DNA of 64,000 nucleotides from Tridacna crocea. Lineage: Eukaryota > Mollusca > Bivalvia > Cardiida > Cardiidae. The notes under the pieces are model-generated. The model searched no databases, was not told the DNA's origin, and was given only the letters and a program-made list of their open reading frames with translations. The stretch spans positions 18,233,235-18,297,234 of the forward strand of contig OX031069.1 of assembly GCA_943736015.1 (NCBI GenBank), in the 5' to 3' direction. Positions 37,001 to 43,615 of this stretch are shown in pieces (the stretch's first letter is position 1; each line of letters starts with the position of its first letter). The position numbers and the translations under genes were made by a program.

Positions 37001-38070
37001 TGATTTCAAGCTATAGTTAAGCGTATATATATTTGAACAGGGAAATGTCTCTCTTTTTTTTACAGAAAGTTTGAGTACCGTTAATCCTTCGTGATAATCG
37101 TTTTACACTAATCATTGTTAGTATGCATATAAAAGTTTTCTAACTTAATAAAAACGCTATCATTGATATTGATTTATTTTGACAATAATAAAAAAAGGTA
37201 TGTTATCAGTGATAATGATTTATTTTGATAACAGTGGTCATAATCAGGTGTGTCAAATTGTGTCATTACGCTATTGAAATAGAATGAAAAATAAACATTT
37301 TCTGCTGAATACTAATGCCAAAATTCATTGATGTTTGGTTTGAATGATTCTTTATTGTACCTGCTTTTATTCATCGCCATCATATTGTCGTATGAAAATG
37401 ATCCGAGGTTTTTTGGGTGAAGCTTATTTTTCTGAATGAAATATCATTTAGTACAAATTTCTTACAGTTTTGTAACTGGCAATGCCAAGTACCTGCTCGG
37501 CATATTTAAAAGTATTGGATAGTGGAGCAATACACGACTTTCATGACGCTTGAAATTTTTACTTTTCAGATCAGCAACACAGAATTATTTCTAACTTTTA
37601 TAAAGGCTGCAAACATTCTTTAATCAAACTTGTGGAGAGTGAAATTGAAAGAACAAAACCTGAGAAATACCCACAAGAAAAGTGGAATACAGATACATTC
37701 TTAAGCAGACTTGGTCTGTTCATAAACGTAAAGTCTCTTCCAGAAATACATAAAGGCTTACTGTTTCCAGAAGACGGCAGTCGATCAGATATAAACGAGT
37801 GGGATGTATTTCTACTCTGCCGAATTCTTATAGGAACAAGCGGCGACCAGGTAGAGTACGTGCGGGCATTACGGCGCAGCAGAGACACAATCCTAAATAA
37901 TCCTGATGCTATTAAGGAATATGATCTTAAAGAAATATGCGGCCAAGTGAAAGAACCGCTTAAAACTGAACTTATACGTATATTTGCTGGCGAAGATATC
38001 ACAGACGATGCACCACAACTTCAACATTTGCTGAAATGTTGGCAACTGTATGAAACGCACATGTTAAGAG
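10024..38070 (+). CDS. CARD - CXorf38-like HEPN - DZIP3-like HEPN protein (3' end not found)
   Basis: Seven exons join with matching phases at all six junctions and give 532 residues plus one base. Residues 6-88 form a CARD. Residues 105-330 resemble the CXorf38/DUF4559 family and include R265-N266-x3-H270, the R-x4-6-H type motif of HEPN ribonucleases. Residues 366-532 resemble the DZIP3-type HEPN domain (LFP, a WDVFLLCRIL helix, then a helix with R470-D471 but N475 where H is expected). CARD domains form homotypic signalling assemblies and many HEPN proteins cut RNA, so a CARD-gated RNase or scaffold in innate immunity is a reasonable inference, not a demonstrated role. No signal peptide or membrane segment is seen, so it is probably cytosolic. 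A strong donor at 38071 means more exons follow. Sure of the exons; less sure of the start and of the second HEPN assignment. Confidence 0.8.
10040..10549 (+). other. Intron 1, with SINE and MITE fragments
   Basis: It is a phase-1 intron. It contains a minus-oriented SINE body fragment at about 10150-10245 (CTTTCCTGGAGT, shared with 39.97 kb) and the right end of a TTAA MITE at about 10392-10446 (GTCATTTGGTAAGAGTTAA). Confidence 0.65.
10550..10671 (+). CDS. Exon 2: N-terminal half of the CARD
   Basis: The exon lies between TCATTCAG and GTATTTTG. It encodes residues 6-46, starting D-Y-S-R-V-L-R-R. The pattern of a basic first helix (VLRRCISRLKEDL), then ESILDQF, then DFLSSTTIRDI reproduces CARD helices 1-3 as in caspase-recruitment domains of RAIDD and IAP-type proteins. 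It enters in phase 1 and leaves in phase 0, which matches its neighbours. No cysteine cluster or zinc motif is present. Confidence 0.85.
10672..12157 (+). other. Intron 2 with several MITE copies
   Basis: A phase-0 intron of 1486 bp. It holds a fragment of the CCAAT-palindrome MITE (about 10863-10985), a TTAA MITE (11134-11362) and a decayed TTAA MITE (about 11985-12090). The stretch 11363-11980 shows nothing I can name. Confidence 0.7.
11134..11362. mobile_element. TTAA-flanked MITE, variant ends
   Basis: The ends are TTAACCCTTTACTCCAT and a TATGGGGTAAAGAGTTAA inverse. The core hairpin GAAATTGCTCGTGACGAGCA is nearly perfect and its stem extends through AAGGTGAAATT. It differs in its core from the GAGAAAATGCTG subfamily but matches the core of the copy at 47335-47562. 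Confidence 0.8.
12158..12332 (+). CDS. Exon 3: C-terminal half of the CARD and a linker
   Basis: The exon lies between GGAATTTCAG and GTGGGTAA and encodes residues 47-104. ELSTTTKKNEAIV followed by KGIKGYKQFKRLL and AHLADVLERM reproduces CARD helices 4-6 (the usual G-x-x-A/Y-F-x-x-F/L pattern followed by HLA-x-x-L). It is followed by a charged linker rich in Glu, Lys and Gln. Two donors are possible: GT at 12333 (phase 1) or at 12337 (phase 2). Only the first fits the phase of exon 4 and it is used here. Confidence 0.85.
12443..12655. mobile_element. Palindromic MITE with GATTGGCTAAA core, decayed
   Basis: The ends CAGGGCCTGTATTTGCAACC and GGTTTGTGAATACAG are inverted relatives. The interior has TTCTTAAGAATGTTCTTAG and TTCTGATTGGCTAAAT. 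Same family as 13117-13320 and 20485-20668. Confidence 0.7.
12705..12980 (-). repeat. tRNA-derived SINE, minus orientation
   Basis: On the minus strand the head carries the A-box-like GGTGGCTCAGTGGTGAG near 12955-12975. The 3' end of the element appears on the plus strand as GGGGTTTAACGCCACTTTAA near 12730. Flanking TTGTTGTATTGTTGTA is the simple tail. Frames through it, such as 12789-13007, are not genes. Confidence 0.7.
13117..13320. mobile_element. Palindromic MITE with inverted CCAAT core
   Basis: It runs from CAGGGTCTGTATTCACCACC to GGTGAATACAAACCCAGG. The centre GATTGGCTAAACTAAATGG and its inverse TTTAGCCAATC form a hairpin with two opposed CCAAT boxes. Confidence 0.8.
13321..13712. 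other. No feature recognised
   Basis: Unique-looking intronic sequence; no bounded exon on either strand. Confidence 0.4.
13713..13925. mobile_element. TTAA-flanked palindromic MITE
   Basis: TTAACCCTTTACCAAACAAC at the left and TTGTTTGGTAAAGGGTTAA at the right, with the core GGAGAAAAATTCTCCTTTTC as a tight hairpin. Nearly identical in its ends to 9420-9649. Confidence 0.85.
14128..18497. repeat. Foldback element with TATCCCCCG ends, interrupted by a Helentron-like insertion
   Basis: The left arm starts TATCCCCCGACG and contains a GTCCGTCCGTG-rich stretch, then CCATTGGATGGAATTTCG. The right arm at 18360-18497 is its inverse (CGAAATTCGTCCAATGG, GGACGGACGGAC, CGGCGGGGGATA). Between them are degenerate units with CATGGAAAAAGGGGG and CTTGTGAATGCAAC, in one orientation at 16640-16950 and in the other at 17800-18150. 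A separate element occupies 14253-16405. Partial relatives lie at 23064-25118 and 59500-60393. Confidence 0.7.
14253..16405 (+). mobile_element. Helentron-like element with 14 tandem units of about 145 bp
   Basis: The left end is AGCTCACCTGAGCAC with an adjoining hairpin (GTGCTCATGGTGAGCT). The right end is GGTGAGCGATGTCAGGGCC followed by the hairpin GGGCCATCATGGCCC and CTCTTG. The core has 14 units marked by GAGGCCACATTTTCAGTC at about 14351, 14499, 14643, 14788, 14935, 15078, 15221, 15367, 15502, 15645, 15790, 15936, 16080 and 16224. It is inserted in a T run of the surrounding foldback element without a visible target duplication. No protein is encoded; frames of 60-115 residues are the repeat unit read in all three frames. 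Confidence 0.75.
18498..18887. other. Repeat flank, not identified
   Basis: It contains dispersed GGAATGGACC and CATAAGAATGA motifs that recur at 21780-21930 on the other side of the next element, so it is probably one older repeat split by that insertion. No gene is seen. Confidence 0.45.
19906..20215. repeat. GC-rich palindrome with four direct repeat units
   Basis: The outer arms TTGTACGGTCAGGTGGCAGG and their inverse CCACCTGACCGTACAA close the structure. Inside, a unit of about 60 bp, containing CTCGGGGCGACATGATTAAC and GTGAACAAGTTTCCAAG, occurs once inverted and four times direct. A short version consisting of the outer arms alone lies at 43250-43305. Confidence 0.85.
20485..20668. mobile_element. 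Near-perfect palindromic MITE with inverted CCAAT boxes
   Basis: CAGGGCCCGTATTCACCAAC at the left and GTTGGTGAATACGGGCCCTG at the right are exact inverses. The centre is GATTGGCTAAACC and GGTTTAGCCAATC. The best-preserved member of the family in the window. Confidence 0.9.
21739..22276. other. Repeat flank and unassigned sequence
   Basis: It continues the repeat seen at 18498-18887 to about 21950. A piece near 22000-22045 (CACAGAGCATGGCTCATTTA) belongs to the repeat also seen at 53740 and 55615. No gene. Confidence 0.45.
22277..22494. mobile_element. TTAA-flanked MITE
   Basis: TTAAAACTTTATCGAACAAT on the left is decayed. The right end TTGTTTGGTAAAGAGTTAA is good. The core carries GGAAATGCTGGTAACCAG and TATTTTCTCC. 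Confidence 0.75.
22495..23063. other. No gene; tRNA-like scrap near 22985
   Basis: The segment near 22985-23020 (GCATAAGTGGTAAAACG, GGACTCGTAAACGTCAAG) resembles a tRNA-derived SINE head but lacks a usable B box. Otherwise nothing is seen apart from a T run at 22907. Confidence 0.4.
23064..25118. repeat. Second copy of the foldback element, left part only, with nested insertion
   Basis: It starts TATCCCCCGCCGAAGGCGG and runs like 14128-18497. It is interrupted by 23444-24693 and continues with TGTCATGGAAAAAGGGGG to about 25118, where the similarity stops before any right arm. Confidence 0.7.
23444..24693 (+). mobile_element. Helentron-like element with about 165-bp units
   Basis: It begins AGCTCACCTGAGCAC and ends GTGAGCGATCCAGTGCC...GGCCCTCTTG. 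Five units are marked by CTGGTGAATGGGGGCTAC near 23811, 23971, 24142, 24310 and 24472. An uninterrupted relative of the insertion site at about 16625-16650 (CCCTTGTTTTTGTAATAAGG) shows that it entered between two T bases without duplicating them. Confidence 0.8.
25119..26095. repeat. Degenerate array of about 170-bp units with GTTACCATGGCAAC
   Basis: GTTACCATGGCAAC or a close variant recurs near 25380, 25557, 25735 and 25903. The intervening sequence shows further similarity (GATCCACATCTGTT). No gene. Confidence 0.65.
26096..26940. repeat. Tandem array related to that at 7.86-8.52 kb
   Basis: About five units of 150-160 bp are marked by GTTTGTTTA and CATTGATTTTGAAAA. The entry sequence TGAAATTCAGCAAAGCTTTT is shared with position 7840, so both belong to one element family. 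Confidence 0.7.
26941..27389. other. No feature recognised
   Basis: Intronic AT-rich sequence; no bounded exon. Confidence 0.4.
27390..28790. repeat. Element with about eight units of about 150 bp
   Basis: Units are marked by GGGCAATAACTCCTAAATTA, then GTTTTTGAGTTATGCTC, at about 27486, 27644, 27799, 27955, 28107, 28246, 28387 and 28539. The right end has a GGACGGACATACAGACGGAC stretch and GCAGGGGATAATTAG, like other elements of this class. Confidence 0.75.
28791..29814. repeat. Degenerate units with TTGCCATGGTAACC
   Basis: Related GCCATGGTAACC or GCCATAGAAACC boxes recur near 28930, 29110, 29290, 29465 and 29685, with a local duplication of AAAACTTTCTGTGGCC at 29650-29680. No gene. Confidence 0.5.
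29815..30050. repeat. Array of nested short palindromes (ATGACCCGGGTCAT, CTACGTAG)
   Basis: The palindrome AATGACCCGGGTCATT and variants alternate with TCTCTACGTAGA or TCTCTAAGTAGAA over about 230 bp, in about five units. The minus-strand frame 29619-30017 through it gives a repetitive Arg/Met/Thr peptide that has no independent support. Confidence 0.85.
30051..30540. other. Intron end before exon 4
   Basis: A run of ATTACAATTAC and GTAATTAATTACATTAC motifs lies at 30290-30430. The acceptor TGATTTTTCAG ends at 30540. Nothing else is seen. Confidence 0.5.
30541..31007 (+). CDS. Exon 4: N-terminal part of the CXorf38-like domain
   Basis: The exon is 467 bp between GATTTTTCAG and GTATGTAG and encodes residues 105-260. 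GNWVKTILALKI near the start and, later, KKWTTDAWEIAKCF match the order and key residues of the CXorf38 family (N-W-V-K; W-x2-D-A-W-E-x-A-K-x-F), followed by a VISVIINCRHF helix. A cysteine set C-x2-C-x7-C-x4-C (GSVCYSC to ENVC) lies between them, as a similar cysteine group does in that family. Phase 1 in, phase 0 out. The family function is not known to me; similarity is judged from memory and needs a profile search. Confidence 0.87.
31440..33490. repeat. Array of about 155-bp units, split by an insertion
   Basis: Units are marked by GCTGGTAGATATTGAGCTG and GTGAGTTACAGATCAAGTT at about 31480, 31637, 31806, 31901 (short), 32057, 32219, 32380 and 32526. The last unit breaks at about 32611 and resumes at about 33433 with AAGAAATCACGGGCCTTGG. 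Confidence 0.75.
32612..33432. mobile_element. Array-type element with CCACTGGCC and GGCCATCATGGCCC hairpins
   Basis: The left end has CCACTGGCCGAAGGCCAG followed by a GTCCGTCGTGCGTCG stretch. The right end has GCCAGTGGAGCGATACATGG and the hairpin GGCCATCATGGCCC. The core has three units of about 150 bp with GGCCTAGGGCTACCAAATTT. It resembles the AGCTCACC-ended elements in plan but not in unit sequence. A decayed copy lies at 36620-37556. Confidence 0.7.
33835..33861. repeat. C homopolymer and CA microsatellite
   Basis: A run of 13 C bases is followed directly by an (AC)n stretch. Confidence 0.9.
34014..34166 (+). CDS. Exon 5: HEPN-type motif of the CXorf38-like domain
   Basis: The exon is 153 bp (51 codons), phase 0 at both ends, between TCTTTTCAG and GTAAACC. 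It begins A-R-A-L and then R265-N266-R-L-M-H270-S, the RN-x3-H form of the HEPN R-x4-6-H motif and the counterpart of R-N-E-I-M-H in human CXorf38. The rest is an amphipathic helix ending in DEIKK. In active HEPN RNases the Arg and His sit at the dimer interface and are needed for cutting; both are intact here. Activity is not shown by the sequence. Confidence 0.85.
34167..34550 (+). other. Intron 5
   Basis: A 384-bp phase-0 intron with no repeat that I recognise; it ends ATTTTTTTCAAG. Confidence 0.75.
34551..34713 (+). CDS. Exon 6: helical continuation
   Basis: 163 bp between TTTTTTCAAG and GTATTTTA, residues 312-365 plus one base. The sequence is Glu/Lys-rich and predicted helical (KEINESKKEITHWFDIW), probably the C-terminal helices of the HEPN domain or a linker to the next one. 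Phase 0 in, phase 1 out. The AAG acceptor is slightly weaker than the others, hence the lower confidence. Confidence 0.75.
35950..36043. mobile_element. Degenerate palindromic MITE
   Basis: CCGTGAACACCACTGGTAAC and its inverse GTGAACATATTACC surround a loop, and ATGAAATAAATTTCT closes the right end. Relative of 9181-9281. Confidence 0.6.
36620..37556. repeat. Decayed copy of the 32612-33432 element
   Basis: CTCCACTGAACGAAGGCTAT at the left and AGTGGAGCAATACACGACTT at the right match its ends; the first 150 bp inside also match (GGGTTAACTTTTTATTTCAA). The middle, 36850-37480, has diverged or been replaced. A short direct repeat of AGAACACTACTGTTGGGTGT lies at 36929-36986. Confidence 0.5.
37570..38070 (+). 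CDS. Exon 7: second HEPN-like (DZIP3-type) domain
   Basis: 501 bp between ACTTTTCAG and GTAAGTTT, residues 366-532, phase 1 at both ends. The order W-x-x-D-T-F-L-S-R-L, then LLFPEDG, then NEWDVFLLCRILI, then YVRALRRSRDTILN follows the DZIP3-like HEPN pattern (LFP, an F-D-I-x-L-L helix, then the R-N-x-x-x-H helix). Here the last motif is R470-D471-x3-N475, so the catalytic His and Asn are replaced and a non-catalytic role such as dimerisation is likely. After it comes a further helix pair (LKTELIRIFAGED and LQHLLKCWQLYETH). Without splicing, translation would stop at 38103-38105. The domain name is a moderate call; the exon is a firm one. Confidence 0.85.
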
Positions 38071-39924
38071 GTAAGTTTTTACATACAAAAATCGACGGAC
38101 CTTAAGTCATTTGGAAAGACAGACGAGATTATCAGATAGATAAAGTATCACCCACCCACTCACCGCCATATATTATAGACAAACAGACTTGGAGTCATTT
38201 AAAAACACATACGAAAAATAGATAAATGTCAGAAAGACATACTTTAATTACATACATATGTATATACATTCATTGATATACAGACGGTAAGACTCCAAAT
38301 GAAGCCAAACATGTTTTCATTTACGCTTCGTCAGTGGTCAAGTTACTATGGAGTAACGGCGTGTAATCAGATAGGAAGTAAATTCTTAAAGTTAGCAGCG
38401 TTATTGACGAGTATTCAAGGGACATAATTTATCATGAATATGTAGGCGTGAGGTCACAATATGAAGACATTGTATATATGAATATGTTAAAAGAGGTCAG
38501 ATTATAAAGCAATATTGTATGGATGTTTAGCAGAGATCTGATTATGGATGAATAGATCAGAACATTGTCGGAACATGGAGTGATTAGGTCAAAACATGAA
38601 GACATGACTTATCCATAAGGTTATGGATTGTGGTGATTTTATTTTCTGTAAAGAACTGTGATTGTTTGAATTGTTTCATTTATATCCGCCTATGGTGTAA
38701 TCCATGTTCCCATATTAATTGTATAGTTCTTCAGTTTCGATTTACTGTCGGTTCATCTGATAACATTCCAAAATGTTATATTGAGAAACGTTGCTACCTG
38801 ATTGTTCATAAGAGATAAAGGTCAATCAAATCATACTCTTGCCTGACTATATATTTAGATACTCTGAACTGGGTTTCATGCCCCGGAAAAGTTTTTTCAG
38901 GGGCATATAGTGTTACGGGAGACCAATCCTTCATGTATGGCTTCGGTCCGTTTTAAATACAGTACTTAACAACTGCTTTTGGGAGATATCATAGGTTATC
39001 TAAAGTAGCAATAGCGTCCAAATGTAAACAATGGGAGATGTTAGAAAGCAGTAAATTCACATCACACCATATAAAAGTATGTACATTAATATGAGGATGA
39101 CACTCTTTAAATGTGCGATTGGTCAAAGTTCCATTCGCTGACAGAAGAATTAAATTTAAATTAGAAAATTTTCGACCATGCCGAATTAATTTTTGTTTAC
39201 ATCGATGACCATGACGTAATGATCACGTGACAGCCTGAAACTAAGGTAAACGAAAATACAAAATGGAGGACAGTGGAGGTTCAAATTCGACAGGAGAGCA
39301 AGTTAATTAACCGAATTTGCCGAAGAGCAATACAACAGAACAAACGGGCGTCTATTTTAGAAATTGCTTCCAACTAAAAACCCCATGCAAATAAACAGAA
39401 TGACCGAAAAGCCGGAAAACAGATGCTGATTTCAGTTCGCACGGAAACCCGTTCACAATTGTTCACGATCGGTAAGTCACCTCCATTTACTATTGTTATA
39501 GAACATGAAGAACTCTTCGATCCATGAATAGGGGATGGTTTGATAAAAATGCATAATTCAGCACTCGATTGACCCATTTTCTGTGCAGGTATTGCACAGA
39601 TTAAATGTGCATATGTCTGATCCTCGGTTATGCCATCCTCGTTGACCCAGTTTCGATTCATTCTAATGCATGGAGAGTAACCTAATGCTTATACCTGCGT
39701 TCAGAGGATGCGGTTATACGCAAAACATATTTATTGAGGCTTTTATTATAGATCTAAATCTAGTCTAATCCCTAGTTCTAACGCCATTGAGAAATGGCTT
39801 TGGAAAACTTTGAGCAGGATCATATTCTTGTGTATACATGTATATACATTACTTCTTGCAAGCCATGGGCTACATACCAATGCAAAGTGTTTTAGATGAG
39901 AATTGAGGGAAAAGATTGATTGAT
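38071..39924. other. No confirmed exon; possible promoter-like stretch at 39.18-39.30 kb
   Basis: It begins with the strong donor GTAAGTTT, so it is intron of the CARD-HEPN gene at first. 38400-38620 has weak short repeats around ATGAAGACAT. 39200-39300 has TGACGTAA and CACGTG before ATGGAGGACAGTGGAGG (see findings). The minus frame 39374-39661 is not explained. Confidence 0.4.
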
Positions 39925-40225
39925 TGTATGGTATTTAATACTTTTTTTCAACATTATTTCAGTTATATCGTGGCAGCCAGTGCACCTGTCCATGCTTTCC
40001 TGGAGTCTCTTTTACCAGTACTCTGCACAATTTTCTTTCCAGGCCACTGGCTCTTATCCCATATAACCATTGTCGAGACTATGGTCAGAGGTGGGAGAAG
40101 AATGAATCCTGTCACAAGGGACTATCATTAATCCACCAAAAGAAATTTTCTGAGCCAGGGATCGAACCCACGACCCGCTCTTTCTCAAGTCCTGCATGCT
40201 ACTGACTGAGCTACCAATGCTCGGC
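39925..40225 (-). repeat. tRNA-derived SINE, minus orientation, good head
   Basis: On the minus strand, TGGTAGCTCAGTCAGTAGC (A box) and GTGGGTTCGATCCCTGG (B box) form a clear tRNA-like promoter at about 40150-40225. The body reads on the plus strand as CCATGCTTTCCTGGAGTC and TTTCCAGGCCACTGGCTC. The 71-residue frame 39916-40131 is this body. Confidence 0.85.
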
Positions 40226-41738
40226 TTGATGCAAAAGAAACATCTCCAAGCTTCTAGCCCTGTATATTACTAAGTCACTAGGCATACCCATGATAATGAT
40301 AAGGGGAAAGATTAGAATCAGGTTGCTAGTCTGTCCATAATTACTCTCAGATTTGTTAAGGGCTCTTCTTAAACAATTTTCAACTATTGTCTTTGCAGAA
40401 ACAATGCATGTAATTTTCATAACGATTTGTACACAACGTTAGGTGGACTACTGAAGGACTCCTTAATACATGTGGTACATGCAGTATGGCCCTTATGATC
40501 TTTTTTTCATCTGATCCAGAGGTAAAGCCACTGTTGGATTGTGTTGGAGGTTGTAGACCTACATGTATCTAATTTTGATGAAATGTAAACTCTATACTTC
40601 TTCTAATGTAGAAGAACTCTAAGAAACACCCCTAAAGACTGATGTGTAGATCACTTCCATTTACCCAGTCATTTTCATGTAACCAAAGGGTTTAACCTTC
40701 ATAAAACGTTTAAACAATATTTGGAGCTCTCACTTGTTTGATAAATGATATTTCAGGGTACAGAGGGAACTATTTTGCACTTCTCTGGCCAATGCGAATG
40801 GATCCTCCGACATGGTGATACACAAACAGAATCATACTATGAAGATGCAGATTAGCCTTGGTTTCTGACTCTTTCATGATTCCATTCCAGTAGACACAGG
40901 ATTTGGCCATCTACTTTCAAGTAACTGAATTAGATAAAACAGATTTTATTTCAACAGCCATATTCTTACTTATATGACTGGTTAGTGAAAATTTAATGCA
41001 TGTTTTACTGTTTCAGTAGTTCACCTCTACCCAGCCTCACAGGCCATCTACCCAGTGAATCATTGTAGATATAAGATTACTGGTATACTATAAGAAGATT
41101 TTGCTGTCTCATCTTGATCTTGAATGAACCCATCATTAAAGGCTGGATTAAAAATGGAGCAGAATTCTTGAAAATGCTCTATAACTACTGCTGTTCTTGT
41201 GCGACTGAATTTGGTATTGTCACTTAGGGCTTTACAGTCCTTCTATGCCATTTGTGACATTAGTAATGTCCTAGTTTTTTGTTCAGCTGAACAGCTATAA
41301 AGGGCTTCAGGATTAATTCATGACTCAGTGGTTAATTTAATGCATAATACAAGTAATACGTGACTCGGATTCATTTCTCTCTGGGTTTTGTTGGGATGTC
41401 CATGTGCATGTTACTTCAGATAACATGGTAAAAGTAAACTCAATAAATTAAGAATAAATAGTTTATGAAATTGGTATGACAGATATCATGTTGACAGTTA
41501 CACAAATGCATCACTCATTCAGTCAAGCTGGGCTTCATTTGCAAAAGTGTCATCTATTTTCGTGAAAGATGCTGCATTGCACTATTCTTGAACTAATCTA
41601 CATGTATCATACATGTACATTGTATGTGTAAACCGAATGACTGATCACAGGAAATAGAAAGGCTAAAAGCAATTCATTTGGTTGGTGTATAGCTTGTACC
41701 CATGATTGTACATGCTGTTTTTTAAAGGCCCAGCAGCT
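40226..41738. other. No feature recognised
   Basis: AT-rich sequence with ACATGTA-rich stretches; no bounded exon on either strand. Confidence 0.45.
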
Positions 41739-41961
41739 TTAACTCATTACCACACAATCCCTACTTTTGACGACCTTGAGAAAGAAACCTTTAGAAATTA
41801 TTGTGGGAAAAGGAGAAAATGCTGGTTACCAGCATTTTCTCCTTTTTCCCACAATATTTTCTACCCTTCACAAAACAAATTTCACGTCACTTTTTTTTAT
41901 TCGTCTGCAAAGGCTTTCGATTTGGACAAACCTAAACTTTTCTTCTTTTGTAATGAGTTAA
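41739..41961. mobile_element. TTAA-flanked MITE
   Basis: TTAACTCATTACCACACAAT and TTTTGTAATGAGTTAA are the ends. The core GGAGAAAATGCTGGTTACCA and its inverse is a long hairpin. The frame at 41706-42026 runs through it and is not a gene. Confidence 0.85.
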
Positions 41962-42790
41962 ACAAAGCCAGTGGTGTTAAAATGCATTTGACTTTAAATA
42001 ATGTATGGAAAGTATTGGGAAGATGACAATATGTTGTTTTATGATCAATGCAAGTGTAATTAGATGGCAAAAAAAAAAGATTTTTAAAATCTGGTAAAAG
42101 AAATCAAAGGACAGAGGGACATGGCAACTTTTGACCTACTTTTAAACTCCATTTTCTGCCATTAACTAACACTTGCACGGGCTGCAAAATAACAGATTGC
42201 CACCTTCCATAATTTCCATACTTCTGTTATTATTTAAATTTAGATGCATTTTAAGACCTACTTTGTGTACTTTTGCTACCATTGGAGCACTCCAACTCCA
42301 TGCTAGTCCAAACAACATATAAAGTAAATTAGTAAAGGGTTGGAGATGTCCAATCATATGCTGAATATTATACTGGAGGTTATTCTGTCGTCAAATGGAA
42401 TGAAGTTGGAGTATAACAACACCCATTTCAATAATTACCATACTTGTTGTTTTCTTCCCCAGATTTTCAGATTGAGATGAATTGAAAAAGAGATTGTGTA
42501 TTTTTCTTTTTAGGGTATACAGCAGAACAATCAAATTTCCAAAGACAAATTCTGTGGTGTTGCTGAAGAATATGTAGCATAGGAATATTTGGTCTTCAGT
42601 ATGCTTGTTACGATATATAACTGGCCACTTCAGATGACAGGTCATACAAGGACAGATATGTTTCATGCAATAAGCAAGGCAATATGGTGTAAATATTAGT
42701 TTATTATTTTAAATACATTATATAATCACAATAAGAATTTGTGGACAAAAATTAAAATACGTTCATACATACAGCCATGTTAGAGGCTGT
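41962..42790. other. No feature recognised
   Basis: No exon or repeat that I can place. Confidence 0.4.
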
Positions 42791-43615
42791 TGAAAGCTGT
42801 CAGCTCTTAACCAAAACGTCAAAGTTTTCCATGTAGAGCACTATTTAGTAATTTTAACATTGAAAATGATTTCCAAGACATTTTTGGAAATGGAAAGAAT
42901 TGCAGGTAACCAATATTCCCTTTTCCTTTTTTCAAAACATTAACTTCTCTTTCAGAAAAAAAAAAAAAACACTGCATTTCAGCTATGTCTAATTTTTCAT
43001 CTGCAAATGTTATCAATTCGAACAATTCCAAAAAGTTTACAGCTTTTTGATAACGTTGTTGACAAAGGAGAAAATGCTGGTAACCATCATTTTTACCTTT
43101 TCCTACATGTTTTCTATTCTATCAATGACAAATTCCATCATTTGAGTTATGTTTCAAATGCTTTCAATTTGGACAAGTCTATTATTTGCTTATGTGGTGA
43201 AGAGTTTACAAACGTCTGAATGGTAAAACTTTGCAGTCTAATAAATTTGTTGTATGGTCAGGTGGCAGGGGACTTGGAAACATGTTCTGACCGTACAACT
43301 AATAATGTTTCAAGTGGTACAAAATGCTCCGACAAACAAAAATCAAATACATGTATTTACTGGAAAACAACAATCAAGTCTTTGCTAAATTGAAACTTTT
43401 TGCAGATGAAAAAGTAACTGAGATAATAAATGTCTCTTTAAAAGGGTAGAAAACAGTCAGGGAATAAAATGAAAATGCTGGCTACCAACATTTTCTCCTT
43501 TTTTCCACAGGCTGCATTTGACCAATATTTTGTCTTTTTCCCACAATGTTTGCAAAGAGGGTCTTTCTCCGGGCTGTTAAAAATTATATTGTTTTAAAAA
43601 GTGTTAAAATGATAA
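42791..43615. repeat. Cluster of three decayed TTAA MITE copies
   Basis: Cores near 42900-42940 (GCAGGTAACCAATATTCCC), 43062-43110 (GGAGAAAATGCTGGTAACC) and 43465-43500 (GAAAATGCTGGCTACCAACA) are separate copies with worn ends. 43250-43305 is the short TTGTATGGTCAGGTGGCAGG palindrome also found at 19.9 kb. Confidence 0.6.

Larger units (their letters stand above)
34714..37569 (+). other. Intron 6 with a decayed mobile element
   Basis: A phase-1 intron of 2856 bp. It holds a degenerate AAATTTATTTCAT MITE (35950-36043) and a decayed copy of the CCACTGGCC-type element (36620-37556). The short frames at 34927-35939 have no support. Confidence 0.6.

Noticed and set aside
37598-38002. Minus-strand frame of 134 residues
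   Set aside because: It is the shadow of exon 7 of the CARD-HEPN gene.
39374-39661. Minus-strand frame of 95 residues starting MNRNWVNEDG
   Set aside because: It looks somewhat protein-like but has no recognised family and no clear exon borders, so it is not called.
40150-40225. Possible tRNA gene on the minus strand (also 499-560 and 50520-50580)
   Set aside because: A and B boxes are present, but no full cloverleaf is evident and each is joined to a dispersed SINE body.
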